The translations under genes and the position numbers were made by a program. This document shows, one piece after another, positions 7,100 through 16,340 of a DNA stretch of 64,000 nt; position 1 is the stretch's first letter, and each line of letters opens with the position of its first letter. The notes beneath the pieces were generated by a model. That model was not told the DNA's origin, made no database searches, and saw only the letters and a program-made list of their open reading frames with translations. The DNA comes from SZUA-430 sp040080835. Lineage in GTDB: Bacteria; Pseudomonadota; Alphaproteobacteria; Micropepsales; Micropepsaceae. The stretch lies in NCBI GenBank assembly GCA_040080835.1, contig JBEBHP010000003.1, forward strand, positions 1 through 64,000, given 5' to 3'.

Positions 7100-9799
7100 G
7101 TGACCGCCGTAGACAGTTTCAAATGCAAGAAGACGCTCAAAGTCGGCAACAAGACTTACACCTATTACAGTCTGAAAGCCGCCGAGAAGAACGGTTTGAC
7201 CGGGATCTCGAAGCTGCCCTACTCGATGAAGGTCCTGCTTGAGAACTTGTTGCGGCACGAAGACGACCGCACGGTTTCGAAGGAGGACATCCAGGCCTGC
7301 GCCGACTGGCTTATTGCAAAGAGGTCGGACCGCGAGATCGCTTTCCGTCCGGCGCGCGTGCTGATGCAGGACTTCACGGGTGTCCCCGCAGTTGTCGACC
7401 TGGCTGCGATGCGCGATGCGATGAAGACGCTGGGTGGCAACCCCGAGAAGATCAATCCGCTGACGCCTGTTGACCTTGTCATCGACCACTCGGTGATGGT
7501 CGACAATTTCGGCACCAAGGATTCGTTCAAGAAGAACGTGGCGCGCGAGTTTGAACGCAATGGCGAGCGCTATTCATTCCTGCGCTGGGGCCAATCGGCC
7601 TTTGACAATTTCCGCGTCGTGCCGCCCGGCACCGGCATCTGCCACCAGGTGAACCTTGAGTACCTGTCGCAGACCGTGTGGACTGCCAAGGTGAAGGACG
7701 GCAAGAAGACCATCGAAGTCGCCTATCCCGACACGCTTGTCGGCACTGACAGTCACACTGTCATGGTCAATGGCCTTGCAGTGCTGGGCTGGGGCGTTGG
7801 CGGGATCGAGGCAGAAGCTGCCATGCTTGGCCAGCCGCAGTCGATGCTGATCCCTGAAGTCGTTGGCATGAAATTGACGGGCCAGCTCAAGGAAGGTGTC
7901 ACTGCAACCGACCTCGTCCTCACCGTCACGCAGATGTTGCGCAAGAAAGGTGTCGTCAACAAGTTCGTCGAGTTCTACGGCCCGGGCCTCGAGGGCCTGC
8001 CGCTTGAAGACCGAGCAACGATTGCCAACATGGCGCCGGAATACGGCGCAACCTGCGGCTTCTTCCCGATCGACGTAGAAACTGTACGTTTCCTGAAGGC
8101 GACCGGACGCGCCAAAGCGCGTGTTGACCTGGTGGAGGCGTATGCCAAGGCGCAAGGCATGTGGCGCACCGAAAAGAGCGAAGATCCTGATTTCACCGAT
8201 ACGATCGATCTCACCCTTGATGACGTCGAGCCTAGCCTTGCTGGCCCTGCCCGTCCGCAGGACCGCGTGCCGCTATCGACGGCCGCCAAGGGATTTGCCG
8301 AGTCGCTCTCCAAGACCTTTGGCAAGGCCGGCAAGGAAGGCGAAACCGTCATGCTTGAAGGCACGGAGCAGACGATCGGACATGGTGCGGTCGTCATTGC
8401 AGCAATCACCTCGTGCACCAACACATCGAACCCGTTCGTGATGGTGGGTGCGGGCCTCGTCGCCCGCAACGCGCTCAAGAAGGGTCTTAAAGTGAAGCCT
8501 TGGGTGAAGACGTCGCTGGCGCCCGGAAGTCAGGTCGTGGGCGAATATCTCGCGAAGGCAGGCCTGCAGAAGGACCTCGACAAGCTTGGTTTCAACGTCG
8601 TTGGCTATGGATGCACGACCTGCATCGGCAATTCGGGCCCACTGCCCGAGAATGTGTCGGATGCCATTACGAAGGGCGACCTGGTCGCCGCTGCCGTCCT
8701 GTCAGGCAATCGCAACTTCGAAGGCCGCGTGAATCCCCAGACCCGTGCAAACTACCTCGCGTCACCGCCACTGGTGGTCGCCTATGCGCTCGCTGGTTCG
8801 ATGACCGTCGACCTGCTGAACGACCCGGTCGGGCACGACAAGAAGGGCAAACCCGTCTACCTCAAGGATATCTGGCCGACGGCCAAGGAAATCGCGGATA
8901 CGGTGCGAAAAGCCGTTACCACGAAGATCTTCAAGGATCGCTACGCAGACGTGTTCGACGGCGGTTCGGTCTGGAAGAAGATCAAGGTCAAGAAGTCGCT
9001 GACCTATCCGTGGGACATCGGATCGACCTATGTCCAGCAGCCGCCCTATTTTGATGGCGTGAAGCAGGAACCGACACCGATCGTGGACATCAACGGTGCG
9101 CGCATCCTTGGCCTGTTCGGCGACTCGATCACGACCGACCACATCAGCCCTGCTGGCGACATCAAGGCGTCAAGCCCTGCTGGCACGTTCCTGCAGGAGC
9201 GTCAGGTCAGCCAGACGGATTTCAACAGCTATGGCGCGCGCCGCGGCAACCACGAAGTCATGATGCGTGGCACGTTTGCCAATATCCGCATCAAGAACCA
9301 GATCGTAGCCGGCGTTGAGGGCGGCGTGACCCGGCATCAACCAAGCGGCGAACAGATGCCGATCTATGACGCGGCCATGCGTTACCAGCGGGACGGCGTG
9401 CCGCTGGTCATCTTCGCCGGCAAGGAATACGGCACAGGCTCTTCGCGCGACTGGGCCGCAAAGGGAACGAAGCTGCTGGGCGTGCGCGCGGTCATCGTGG
9501 AGACGTTCGAACGCATCCACCGCTCGAACCTGGTCGGAATGGGCGTGTTGCCGCTGCAGTTTACCGACGGACGCTCGTGGCGCAGCCTGGGCCTGACTGG
9601 TGCCGAGATCATCGACATCCCGGGTCTGGAAGACGAGCTCAAGCCGCGGCAGACGCTGCATGTCAACATCACCTATGCCGATGGACGGAAAGAGTCGGTC
9701 GCAGTGATGTCCCGTATCGATACGCTTGACGAGATCGAGTACTTCAAGAACGGCGGAATTCTGCACTATGTGCTGCGCGGGCTTGTGAAGGCTGCCTGA
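7100..9799 (+). CDS. acnA: aconitate hydratase A
   Basis: An 899-residue aconitase of the AcnA/IRP type that interconverts citrate and isocitrate in the TCA cycle. The three cysteines for the [4Fe-4S] cluster are at about 439 (TSCTNTSNP), 505 and 508 (GYGCTTCIGNSGPL), with the same 66- and 3-residue spacing as in E. coli AcnA. The C-terminal swivel domain carries GDSITTDHISPAG and the substrate-binding GTGSSRDWAAKG. The start codon is GTG, with GGAG about 11 bases upstream. It is divergent from the enoyl-CoA hydratase gene, with 135 bp between start codons. The DUF1223 gene follows 68 bases downstream. Confidence 0.97.
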   Translation: MTAVDSFKCKKTLKVGNKTYTYYSLKAAEKNGLTGISKLPYSMKVLLENLLRHEDDRTVSKEDIQACADWLIAKRSDREIAFRPARVLMQDFTGVPAVVDLAAMRDAMKTLGGNPEKINPLTPVDLVIDHSVMVDNFGTKDSFKKNVAREFERNGERYSFLRWGQSAFDNFRVVPPGTGICHQVNLEYLSQTVWTAKVKDGKKTIEVAYPDTLVGTDSHTVMVNGLAVLGWGVGGIEAEAAMLGQPQSMLIPEVVGMKLTGQLKEGVTATDLVLTVTQMLRKKGVVNKFVEFYGPGLEGLPLEDRATIANMAPEYGATCGFFPIDVETVRFLKATGRAKARVDLVEAYAKAQGMWRTEKSEDPDFTDTIDLTLDDVEPSLAGPARPQDRVPLSTAAKGFAESLSKTFGKAGKEGETVMLEGTEQTIGHGAVVIAAITSCTNTSNPFVMVGAGLVARNALKKGLKVKPWVKTSLAPGSQVVGEYLAKAGLQKDLDKLGFNVVGYGCTTCIGNSGPLPENVSDAITKGDLVAAAVLSGNRNFEGRVNPQTRANYLASPPLVVAYALAGSMTVDLLNDPVGHDKKGKPVYLKDIWPTAKEIADTVRKAVTTKIFKDRYADVFDGGSVWKKIKVKKSLTYPWDIGSTYVQQPPYFDGVKQEPTPIVDINGARILGLFGDSITTDHISPAGDIKASSPAGTFLQERQVSQTDFNSYGARRGNHEVMMRGTFANIRIKNQIVAGVEGGVTRHQPSGEQMPIYDAAMRYQRDGVPLVIFAGKEYGTGSSRDWAAKGTKLLGVRAVIVETFERIHRSNLVGMGVLPLQFTDGRSWRSLGLTGAEIIDIPGLEDELKPRQTLHVNITYADGRKESVAVMSRIDTLDEIEYFKNGGILHYVLRGLVKAA

Positions 9800-9867
9800 G
9801 GTTGCCGTAAATGCACACTGCTTCGTGACTAGGCAGTGAGGAGGGCTGCGGGTAGAGTTTTGTCGTC

Positions 9868-10629
9868 ATGACGAAGTTCCCGACCCTCACATTCATCGGC
9901 GCCTGCAGCCTTGTCGCTGCTGGCGCCGTTTTGCTGCTGCAGCCATCGCAGGCCGACACACAGTCACAGCCCGTATTCGCGGAGCTGTTCACGAGCCAGG
10001 GCTGCTCGTCATGTCCGGACGCCGACAAGATCTGGGCCGATCTGCAGAAGCGCAATGACGTGGTCGCGCTGTCATTCAGCATCGACTACTGGGACTATAT
10101 CGGCTGGAAGGATACACTGGCCCATCACGAGAACACGCTGCGCCAGCAGGCCTATGCGAAGGCGATGCCCTCGCGGCAGGTCTATACACCCCAGGTGATT
10201 GTCGACGGCGTTGACGACGTTGTCGGAAACGAGCGCGCAAAGGTGCTGAACGCGATTGACGCGCGCAGTGCGAAGATCAAAGGCAAGCGGCTCTCCGTCA
10301 GCCTCATCCAATCCGGCAATACGGTTCAGGTGCACATTGGCACCGGCCAGACTTCCGAGACTGCGACGATATGGGTTGCGCATACGGCGTCTTCCCGCAC
10401 GGTAAAGATCACGCGCGGCGAGAACACCGGGCACCTGATGACCTATACAAATGTCGTCAGGGACTTTGGAGCTGCAGGTGTCTGGAACGGACAGGACGTC
10501 ACGCTGCAGGTGCCGACTCGCAGCGGTGAAGGAAGTGATGTGTCCGATGGTGTCGCTGTATGGGTCCAGCAGGGCAAGCTCGGACAAGTGCTTGGAGCAG
10601 CGCAGCTTCGACTGGCTGCTCCCAAATAG
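9868..10629 (+). CDS. DUF1223 thioredoxin-fold exported protein
   Basis: A 253-residue protein of the DUF1223 family. An N-terminal hydrophobic segment (about residues 8-29, ending near SQADTQS) is a signal peptide. The thioredoxin-like domain follows with FTSQGCSSCPDADK, in which the CxxC pair (Cys-Ser-Ser-Cys) is intact, and SFSIDYWDYIGWKD, a family signature. A periplasmic redox role is likely, but the partner is unknown. An acnA-DUF1223 arrangement recurs in alphaproteobacteria as far as I recall. It is convergent with the DUF4340 gene, six bases away. Confidence 0.88.
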   Translation: MTKFPTLTFIGACSLVAAGAVLLLQPSQADTQSQPVFAELFTSQGCSSCPDADKIWADLQKRNDVVALSFSIDYWDYIGWKDTLAHHENTLRQQAYAKAMPSRQVYTPQVIVDGVDDVVGNERAKVLNAIDARSAKIKGKRLSVSLIQSGNTVQVHIGTGQTSETATIWVAHTASSRTVKITRGENTGHLMTYTNVVRDFGAAGVWNGQDVTLQVPTRSGEGSDVSDGVAVWVQQGKLGQVLGAAQLRLAAPK

Positions 10630-10635
10630 TTTTGA

Positions 10636-11781
10636 CTAACGCCCGCCGGGGCCCGTTGGGACCTTTGATCCGACAACGTTCAGCAACGCCTCAAGCGGCG
10701 ATGTCAGAAGCGTTCCCTTGTAGCGTGGGACCTTGTACGCCCAGCCTTTTGACATCGCGTTCAGCTCTTCGACTTCCTTTGCGATATTCGGCTTGAGACC
10801 GGATGGCGAAGATGCCGGCGCGACTTCGGTTGGAGGCACTTCAACGGCGTCGAAGCTCACCCAGAAGTCGTTGTCCTTCTCGGCGATCATGACATTCAGC
10901 GCCATGCCGTCGAATGTCTGGAAAGTCGCACGAGCCGATTTCGAGAAATCAACCTGCGACTGGGGAACCACATCTGTGAACGTCATGCCGATCAGAGCAT
11001 TGCCCACTCCATTGGGTTCGGCCTCGGTTCGAAGCGAACGGCCTGATGGCAGGCGTTCAACGACTGCGAAATTCTGCGTCGACGGCGTCGCGCGCGCGAC
11101 GGAGTAGGTCGGCCCCTTGAGCGGCTTCATCGACACCGTCTTGATGCGGTCGCTCGGGAAGTCGATGAACGACTTGTCCAGCCACTGTGTCTGGTCAGTT
11201 GCCGCTTCAAATCCGCCACGGGCGACGTAGGTCTGACTTTCCTGTGGCCTGCGAACGTAAATGGCTTGCTTGCCGCCGGCAGATGCACCCTCGACGGCAT
11301 TGCCGACAACGATGCTTGCCAGGACATCGCCCTTCGCGTCCTTGAGCGTTACGACTGTTCCCTGGCCTTCGTGCGAAGCCGTGGGAGCGCCCAGACCGAG
11401 CTTTTCAGCCCAGTCGGCGCGCGCGGTGCGCTGTTCCACGAGATCAAGATCTGCAAGCCCCGTGATGGTCTTGCGGATCTCATTGAAGTCGGCCCCGTAC
11501 TTACCCTTGTCAGGCAGGATCCACTTACCGTCTGCGGTTCGCACGACGTTGAACGTCGATGTTTTGGATTCGATCTGTATGCCAGCCACATCGTTGGCCC
11601 TGGCTTCCAGCGCCGGAAACATTTTCACCGGCTTGAAGTCCGGCGTTTCGGAAGCGCCGCGCTGCCACTGCGACAGGAGCGCGAACAACACGGTCGCAGC
11701 CGTGGCGCCGCCGAGATAGGTCAGTGCACGTACGCGGCGCTGCAATACAGGCACAAGAGGCGCCTTTGTCGAAGTGTTCAT
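10636..11781 (-). CDS. DUF4340 domain protein of a Gld-like ABC exporter
   Basis: A 381-residue protein with one N-terminal membrane helix (about residues 18-38) and an extracytoplasmic DUF4340 region rich in beta strands. It includes the recurrent TADGKWILPDKGKYGAD and DWAEKLGLGAP stretches, which correspond to the repeated small domains of the family. The ATG at 11781 overlaps the stop of the GldG-like gene by ATGA, which fixes the start; the long frame upstream lies inside that gene. DUF4340 proteins commonly close operons of Gld-type ABC exporters. The role is unknown, presumably in the periplasmic assembly of the exporter. Confidence 0.85.
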   Translation of the reverse strand: MNTSTKAPLVPVLQRRVRALTYLGGATAATVLFALLSQWQRGASETPDFKPVKMFPALEARANDVAGIQIESKTSTFNVVRTADGKWILPDKGKYGADFNEIRKTITGLADLDLVEQRTARADWAEKLGLGAPTASHEGQGTVVTLKDAKGDVLASIVVGNAVEGASAGGKQAIYVRRPQESQTYVARGGFEAATDQTQWLDKSFIDFPSDRIKTVSMKPLKGPTYSVARATPSTQNFAVVERLPSGRSLRTEAEPNGVGNALIGMTFTDVVPQSQVDFSKSARATFQTFDGMALNVMIAEKDNDFWVSFDAVEVPPTEVAPASSPSGLKPNIAKEVEELNAMSKGWAYKVPRYKGTLLTSPLEALLNVVGSKVPTGPGGR

Positions 11782-13712
11782 TTTCCACCTCCGGAAGAGG
11801 CTGAAGATTTGCCGCGACGCCCCATCAGCCAGAGCACGAGTGCCGTTCCAGCGATGATCAGCGGTACGAAGAGAATGTTGATGGCTGCGAGCCACGTCCC
11901 GAACCGGTCGATGTCGCGACGAAGTTTGTACTGAACGTCACGCAACGCCTTTCGTGTCTCGACCATCTCGTTCCGGAACTTTTCAATTTCGGCTTCCTGT
12001 TCTGGGGTGAGCACTTCCTGCTGCTGCGCCTGGCCAGGACGCGTCTGTGCGCGACGCTTGCCTTCGAGTTCGGCCAGCTTGTTCTGCGCTGACGTCAGCT
12101 TCTGCTGAAGCATCTGTTCCTGGCGGAGGAACTGTTGATTGGCGCGACGCCGCATGTCGTCCACGACCGTGAACGGGCGGTTCGACGTGCCGCGAGAGCG
12201 CAGCGAGATCAGCGGTGCCGAGCCGGTCAGGTTTTCGATCGTGTTCAGAACGAAGACCGAGTTGTCGGCGATAGGAACGGCCACGCGCTGTCCCTGGAGT
12301 TCCTGCGGCTGGACCCAAAACGAGTCGTTGAAAATATCACTGTCGGCCACGAGGACAATATTTGCAGCCTTGGCTTGTGCAATATGTGCCGGACGGGGTG
12401 CGGCCTCAGGCTTGTCGGTGACCGAGCGCGGCGGCGGGCCGCCCGGGAATGCCGATTTGACCAGACCGCTGATGCGGGCGGCAATCGTATACTTCTGACC
12501 CGCCTTCACGAAGTCGCGCAGCAGCTCGTCAGGGTTCGGACTGCCCAGGACCTTGGACACGGGGATCTCCATGGTGTCGTCCGTGGTCTGGACCAACGGT
12601 TCGAATTTCGTCGTCGCGCCCTTGACTGGCTGGATGGAACCCACCGTACCAAGATTGAGGTCCGTCAGATCGCTCGTGACGATGTCACTGTGGTTCATCT
12701 CTTCCTTGGTCAACGCGAGCCAGGCCACGTAGTCTGCAACATCACCCGCAAACTGAACGCGGAGCGAACGGTTGCGTACACCGATGATCGTGCCGTTTGG
12801 AACCGACACGCCCCAGGAATGCATGAGCGCGTCGACGCTTCCGGCGGACGACTGTGTCGACCCTTCCAGAGCCTGGCCCGACGGATCAGCCGGGGCCTGC
12901 GAAATCTCAGAAAGCGGATCCAGGAACACCATTGCGCGACCACCGCGCATGATGAACTGGTCGAGCGCATATTGTGTCGTCGGCGAAAGCAACTTGGGAT
13001 GCGCGATCATCACGACATCAATGTCAGCGGGCACGACATCGAAGTCCTGCTCAAGGAACTGAATGTCGAAGGATTCACGCAGTTGCTCATAAATCATGTA
13101 GGAGCGGGATTCGCCCTGCATGGCCGCGCTCATGCCACCGGCGCCGGTGTCGAAGGGAATGTTGGAGACAACACCGATCTTCGGTTTCTTGTCGCGCGTG
13201 AGCTTGTAGATCAGGTTCGTGAGGTCATATTCGAGGTAGGCTTCACGATCATCGAGGAAGAACGGGATCACCTCGCGGCCGCTGACCATGTTGGTGCCAA
13301 CGAGGCCGAAATAGATCTTCTCGCCTGCAGGCGTGGGCGCACCGGTGATGCCCTGGGACACCGCGAGGTCTTCCTGTTCGGTCAATGGCTCTGGATCGAT
13401 CACTTCGACCTGAAGCTTGCCACCGGAAATGCTCTGATAACGGGCGAGCAGGTCGCGCACGCGGGCGCCGTACGACCGGATGCCTGCATATTTGACCGAT
13501 ATCGCCTCGGAGAAGTAGAAGCGGATCGTGACCGGCTCGGGAATGGATTGCAGCACTTCCCGCGTGCCTTCACTGACCGTGTAGAGGCCGTTTTCCGTCA
13601 GGTCGATGCGCGCGGACGAGAACCAGACGTCCGAGGTCATGTTGATGGCAAAGAAGCAAATGATGCTGAGCACTATCGCTGCAGATGCGATTTTTGAACG
13701 GGTCCAGCGCAT
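11778..13712 (-). CDS. GldG-like ABC exporter substrate-binding/auxiliary protein
   Basis: A 644-residue protein. One membrane helix lies near the N-terminus (about 8-26), followed by the GldG-type signature ARIDLTENGLYTVSEGTREV and ISVKYAGIRSYGARVRDLL. The middle holds an IFT52/GldG-like Rossmann-type domain. Late residues form a coiled coil of about 80 residues (QQFLRQEQMLQQKLTSAQNK and on), then a second membrane helix and a basic tail. It belongs with the permease and ATPase upstream and the DUF4340 protein downstream. In Flavobacteriia GldAFG is linked to gliding; in proteobacteria the substrate of this exporter type is unknown. Confidence 0.87.
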   Translation of the reverse strand: MRWTRSKIASAAIVLSIICFFAINMTSDVWFSSARIDLTENGLYTVSEGTREVLQSIPEPVTIRFYFSEAISVKYAGIRSYGARVRDLLARYQSISGGKLQVEVIDPEPLTEQEDLAVSQGITGAPTPAGEKIYFGLVGTNMVSGREVIPFFLDDREAYLEYDLTNLIYKLTRDKKPKIGVVSNIPFDTGAGGMSAAMQGESRSYMIYEQLRESFDIQFLEQDFDVVPADIDVVMIAHPKLLSPTTQYALDQFIMRGGRAMVFLDPLSEISQAPADPSGQALEGSTQSSAGSVDALMHSWGVSVPNGTIIGVRNRSLRVQFAGDVADYVAWLALTKEEMNHSDIVTSDLTDLNLGTVGSIQPVKGATTKFEPLVQTTDDTMEIPVSKVLGSPNPDELLRDFVKAGQKYTIAARISGLVKSAFPGGPPPRSVTDKPEAAPRPAHIAQAKAANIVLVADSDIFNDSFWVQPQELQGQRVAVPIADNSVFVLNTIENLTGSAPLISLRSRGTSNRPFTVVDDMRRRANQQFLRQEQMLQQKLTSAQNKLAELEGKRRAQTRPGQAQQQEVLTPEQEAEIEKFRNEMVETRKALRDVQYKLRRDIDRFGTWLAAINILFVPLIIAGTALVLWLMGRRGKSSASSGGGK

Positions 13713-13713
13713 G

Positions 13714-14457
13714 TTAGTCAGCCCGCTTGAGGTCGATGACGACCGCGTTGATGAATAGACTGAGCGTGATCAGCGAACCGAAGAAGACGAGGTCGCGCAG
13801 GTCGATCACGCCGTTCATGATCGCGTTGAAATGCGTCAGGAAGCTGAAGGACGAAATTGCATTCACCAGGAAGGTTGGTGCCCAGCCCTGGAAGAAGTCC
13901 AGCACCATGTTGTGTCCTGCGATCGTGAACATGAAGCAGACGACAACGCTGACCACAAAGGCGATGACCTGGTTGTTCGTGAGCGACGAGAGGCAGGAAC
14001 CGATCGAGAGATAAGCACCAGCCATCAGCCAGCTTCCGAAGTAGCTGGCGAAAATGACACCATTGTCCGGATCGCCCAGGAAATTGACGGTCGCCCACAT
14101 CGGAAAGGTCAAGGCAAGCGCGATACCCGAGAAAACCCATGCTGCCAGGAACTTGCCGACCACCGCGGCCATGACCGGCACAGGCAGCGTCATCAGCAGT
14201 TCGATCGTTCCCGACTTCTGCTCTTCAGCCCAAAGCCGCATCGAAATTGCCGGCAACAGGAACAGGTAGATCCAGGGATGGAAGCCAAAGAAAACGTCGA
14301 GCTGCGCCTTGCCCGTCAGAAAGAACTGGCCAAAGTAGAAAGTGAATGCGCCAATCGACAGCAGGAAGATCACGATGAAGACGTAAGCTACCGGCGTTGC
14401 GAAATAGCCTGACAGCTCGCGACGATAAACGGCCAGGGTTGAATTCCAGAAACTCAT
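13714..14457 (-). CDS. Gld-like ABC transporter permease
   Basis: A 247-residue permease of the ABC-2 type, similar to GldF, with six membrane segments. It begins with the cytoplasmic VYRRELSGYFATPVAYVF, the family's helix before the first membrane span, and has MRLWAEEQKSGTIELLMTLP between spans two and three. It pairs with the ATPase whose stop codon overlaps its ATG (14454-14457) and with the GldG-like protein one base downstream. The substrate is unknown. Confidence 0.9.
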   Translation of the reverse strand: MSFWNSTLAVYRRELSGYFATPVAYVFIVIFLLSIGAFTFYFGQFFLTGKAQLDVFFGFHPWIYLFLLPAISMRLWAEEQKSGTIELLMTLPVPVMAAVVGKFLAAWVFSGIALALTFPMWATVNFLGDPDNGVIFASYFGSWLMAGAYLSIGSCLSSLTNNQVIAFVVSVVVCFMFTIAGHNMVLDFFQGWAPTFLVNAISSFSFLTHFNAIMNGVIDLRDLVFFGSLITLSLFINAVVIDLKRAD

Positions 14458-15197
14458 AGCGCGCCCTCCGCCTTGATTTCGGTATCGGGCGTGGTTAGTG
14501 AGCGGAACACGTCATCCAGCCTTCTGGTGGGTGATCTGGCCAGCAGTTCGGATGGCGTACCGTCGGCCACGATGCGTCCCTTGTCGATGATGACGGCGCG
14601 CGAGCAGACGGCGTCGACTTCTTCGAGGATGTGGGTGGAGATTATGATCGCCTTGTTTGCGCTCATCGCCTTGATGAGATTGCGAACAGCAAGCTTCTGG
14701 TTCGGATCGAGGCCGTCGGTCGGTTCGTCCATGATCAGAACCGGCGGATCGTGGAGGATGGCCTGGGCCAGACCCACGCGGCGCTTGAAGCCCTTGGACA
14801 GGGTTTCAATTCGCTGCTCGAGAACCGACTGCAAACCTGTACGGACAATTGCTGTCTCGATTGCCTTTTTGGCCGCGTCATCTTTCAGACCACGAACGCG
14901 GGCAATGAATTCGAGAAACTGGACCGGTGTCATGTCCGGATAGGCTGGCGCGCCTTCAGGCAAATAGCCGATGGCGCTTTGCGCTTCGAACTGCTGCTCA
15001 ACCACGTCGTGGCCGCAGACGGTAATGCGTCCTTCACTGGGCGCGAGAAAGCCCGTGATCATTTTCATGGTGGTGGACTTGCCGGCCCCGTTGGGACCGA
15101 GGAACCCCAGCACTTCGCCCTTGTTCACACGCAGGGAAATGCCGCCTACGGCGGTAAAGGAACCGAACCGCCTGACTAAATCTTCGATGATGATCAT
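14454..15197 (-). CDS. Gld-like ABC transporter ATP-binding protein
   Basis: A 247-residue ABC ATPase of the GldA/CcmA-like exporter class. The Walker A is GPNGAGKSTT; the signature reads LSKGFKRRVGLAQA, with the K-G-F-K-R-R typical of ABC-2 exporters; the Walker B is PVLIMDEPTDGLDP; the H-loop is STHILEEV. The start ATG at 15197 (MIIIEDLVRRFG) matches the family N-terminus; an in-frame TTG ten codons upstream is less likely. First gene of a four-gene unit (ATPase, permease, GldG-like, DUF4340). Confidence 0.92.
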   Translation of the reverse strand: MIIIEDLVRRFGSFTAVGGISLRVNKGEVLGFLGPNGAGKSTTMKMITGFLAPSEGRITVCGHDVVEQQFEAQSAIGYLPEGAPAYPDMTPVQFLEFIARVRGLKDDAAKKAIETAIVRTGLQSVLEQRIETLSKGFKRRVGLAQAILHDPPVLIMDEPTDGLDPNQKLAVRNLIKAMSANKAIIISTHILEEVDAVCSRAVIIDKGRIVADGTPSELLARSPTRRLDDVFRSLTTPDTEIKAEGAL

Positions 15198-15297
15198 GGA
15201 ATTGCTGGCTAACCCGCCAAAAACCAAGTTGAAATCGGGTCAAGCCAATACGAAAAAGCCCATGCAACCGCAAGTGTCCAATTTGTGAGTTTCGGCT

Positions 15298-16041
15298 TTA
15301 AACGCGCAGCATTAACCCACCGTCTACATTCAGGCCGTGTCCGGTGACGAAAGCCCCGTCATCAGAGGCCAGAAACAATGCTGCACGCGCGAGATCGGAA
15401 GGTTCTCCCAACCGTTTCAACGGGGACTTCCTGGCCCAGATTTCGGCGATGTCGGGTCGTGCGTCCCAAAGCGGCTTGGTCATGCCGGTCCGGATCGCCC
15501 CGGGAAGCAGGTAGTTGGCCGTGATGTTGAACTTGCCGAGTTCAAGGGCCAGTGTCCGGGTCAAACCGGTCACGCCGGCCTTGGAGGCGCAGTAAGCGGC
15601 CAATCCCAGGTCTGTGCCTTCGGCCATGACCGAAGCTACATTGATGATGCGGCCTGCCCGGCTCTGTTTCAGAAACGGAATGGCCTGCTGGCAAATCAGG
15701 AACGGGGCCGTCAGGTTGACTGCCAGCACTCGATCCCAAAAATCTCGCTTCATTTCCTCGACGAACTCGCGCCCGGAAATGCCTGCGTTATTCATGACGA
15801 TGTCCAGCTGTCCAAATGAAGTGACGGCTGTCGTCACGATTCTTGCGGGGGCGTCTTCGGATGAAATGTCGATCTCGAGCGGCGCGATTGCTGCATGGGC
15901 CTGGTGGGCCGCACCGAGGTTCTTTCCTGGCAGATCCACCGCGAGAACCTTTGCACCTTCGCTCGCAAACAGCTGCGCCGTCGCCTGGCCAATGCCCGAC
16001 GCTGCGCCGGTGACAATCGCTGAACGGCCTGACAAGCGCAT
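15298..16041 (-). CDS. SDR family oxidoreductase
   Basis: A 247-residue classical short-chain dehydrogenase/reductase. The dinucleotide motif is TGAASGIG at about residues 11-18, followed by NNAGISG, the catalytic Ser in NVASV, and YCASK (Tyr-x-x-x-Lys). A typical C-terminus follows (FVTGHGLNVDGGLML). The VDLPG at the end of strand two has Asp in place of Arg, pointing to NAD rather than NADP. The start has GGGAG eight bases upstream. The substrate is unknown. It is monocistronic by position. Confidence 0.9.
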   Translation of the reverse strand: MRLSGRSAIVTGAASGIGQATAQLFASEGAKVLAVDLPGKNLGAAHQAHAAIAPLEIDISSEDAPARIVTTAVTSFGQLDIVMNNAGISGREFVEEMKRDFWDRVLAVNLTAPFLICQQAIPFLKQSRAGRIINVASVMAEGTDLGLAAYCASKAGVTGLTRTLALELGKFNITANYLLPGAIRTGMTKPLWDARPDIAEIWARKSPLKRLGEPSDLARAALFLASDDGAFVTGHGLNVDGGLMLRV

Positions 16042-16340
16042 AAAAAAAACTCCCTCGCACGAAGTGTGGAGGGAGTGTTGTACACGAGTTTGAGGGGTTG
16101 TCAGTTACGCAGGCAGTTGGACTTGGTCCAAATTTCGCGGTTGGCCCGGGGTGCGGTGAAAGCCGCGAGGGGGGCTGGGGGCTGATGGTCCGGGGCCTTT
16201 TTCCGCACCACCGAGCCAACCGGTATGTACGAAGATGGTCTCGCAAAACGGCAGTGCAAGGGCCGAAATGCGGCCCAATCGTGGCCCTGCATTCACGGCT
16301 TGGAGAGACATCGATGAACAACGATTCAGAAAGCTGAAAA
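16042..16340. other. non-coding gap between SDR and hydrolase genes
   Basis: About 300 bases. Several short frames exist on both strands, but none has a ribosome-binding site or a recognisable product. The left end is the SDR leader. I see no strong hairpin, repeat or tRNA. Confidence 0.4.

Noticed and set aside
9800..9867. CACTGC/GCAGTG hairpin after acnA as a terminator
   Set aside because: Only a six-pair stem and no T-run; acnA and the DUF1223 gene may be co-transcribed.
12135..13697. Plus-strand ORF of 520 codons
   Set aside because: It lies entirely antisense to the GldG-like gene, which has family motifs and overlapping operon partners; the translation is Arg/His/Asp-rich as expected for a shadow frame in GC-rich DNA.
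16098..16337. Short overlapping ORFs on both strands between SDR and hydrolase genes
   Set aside because: Several mutually exclusive frames, none with a ribosome-binding site or plausible composition.
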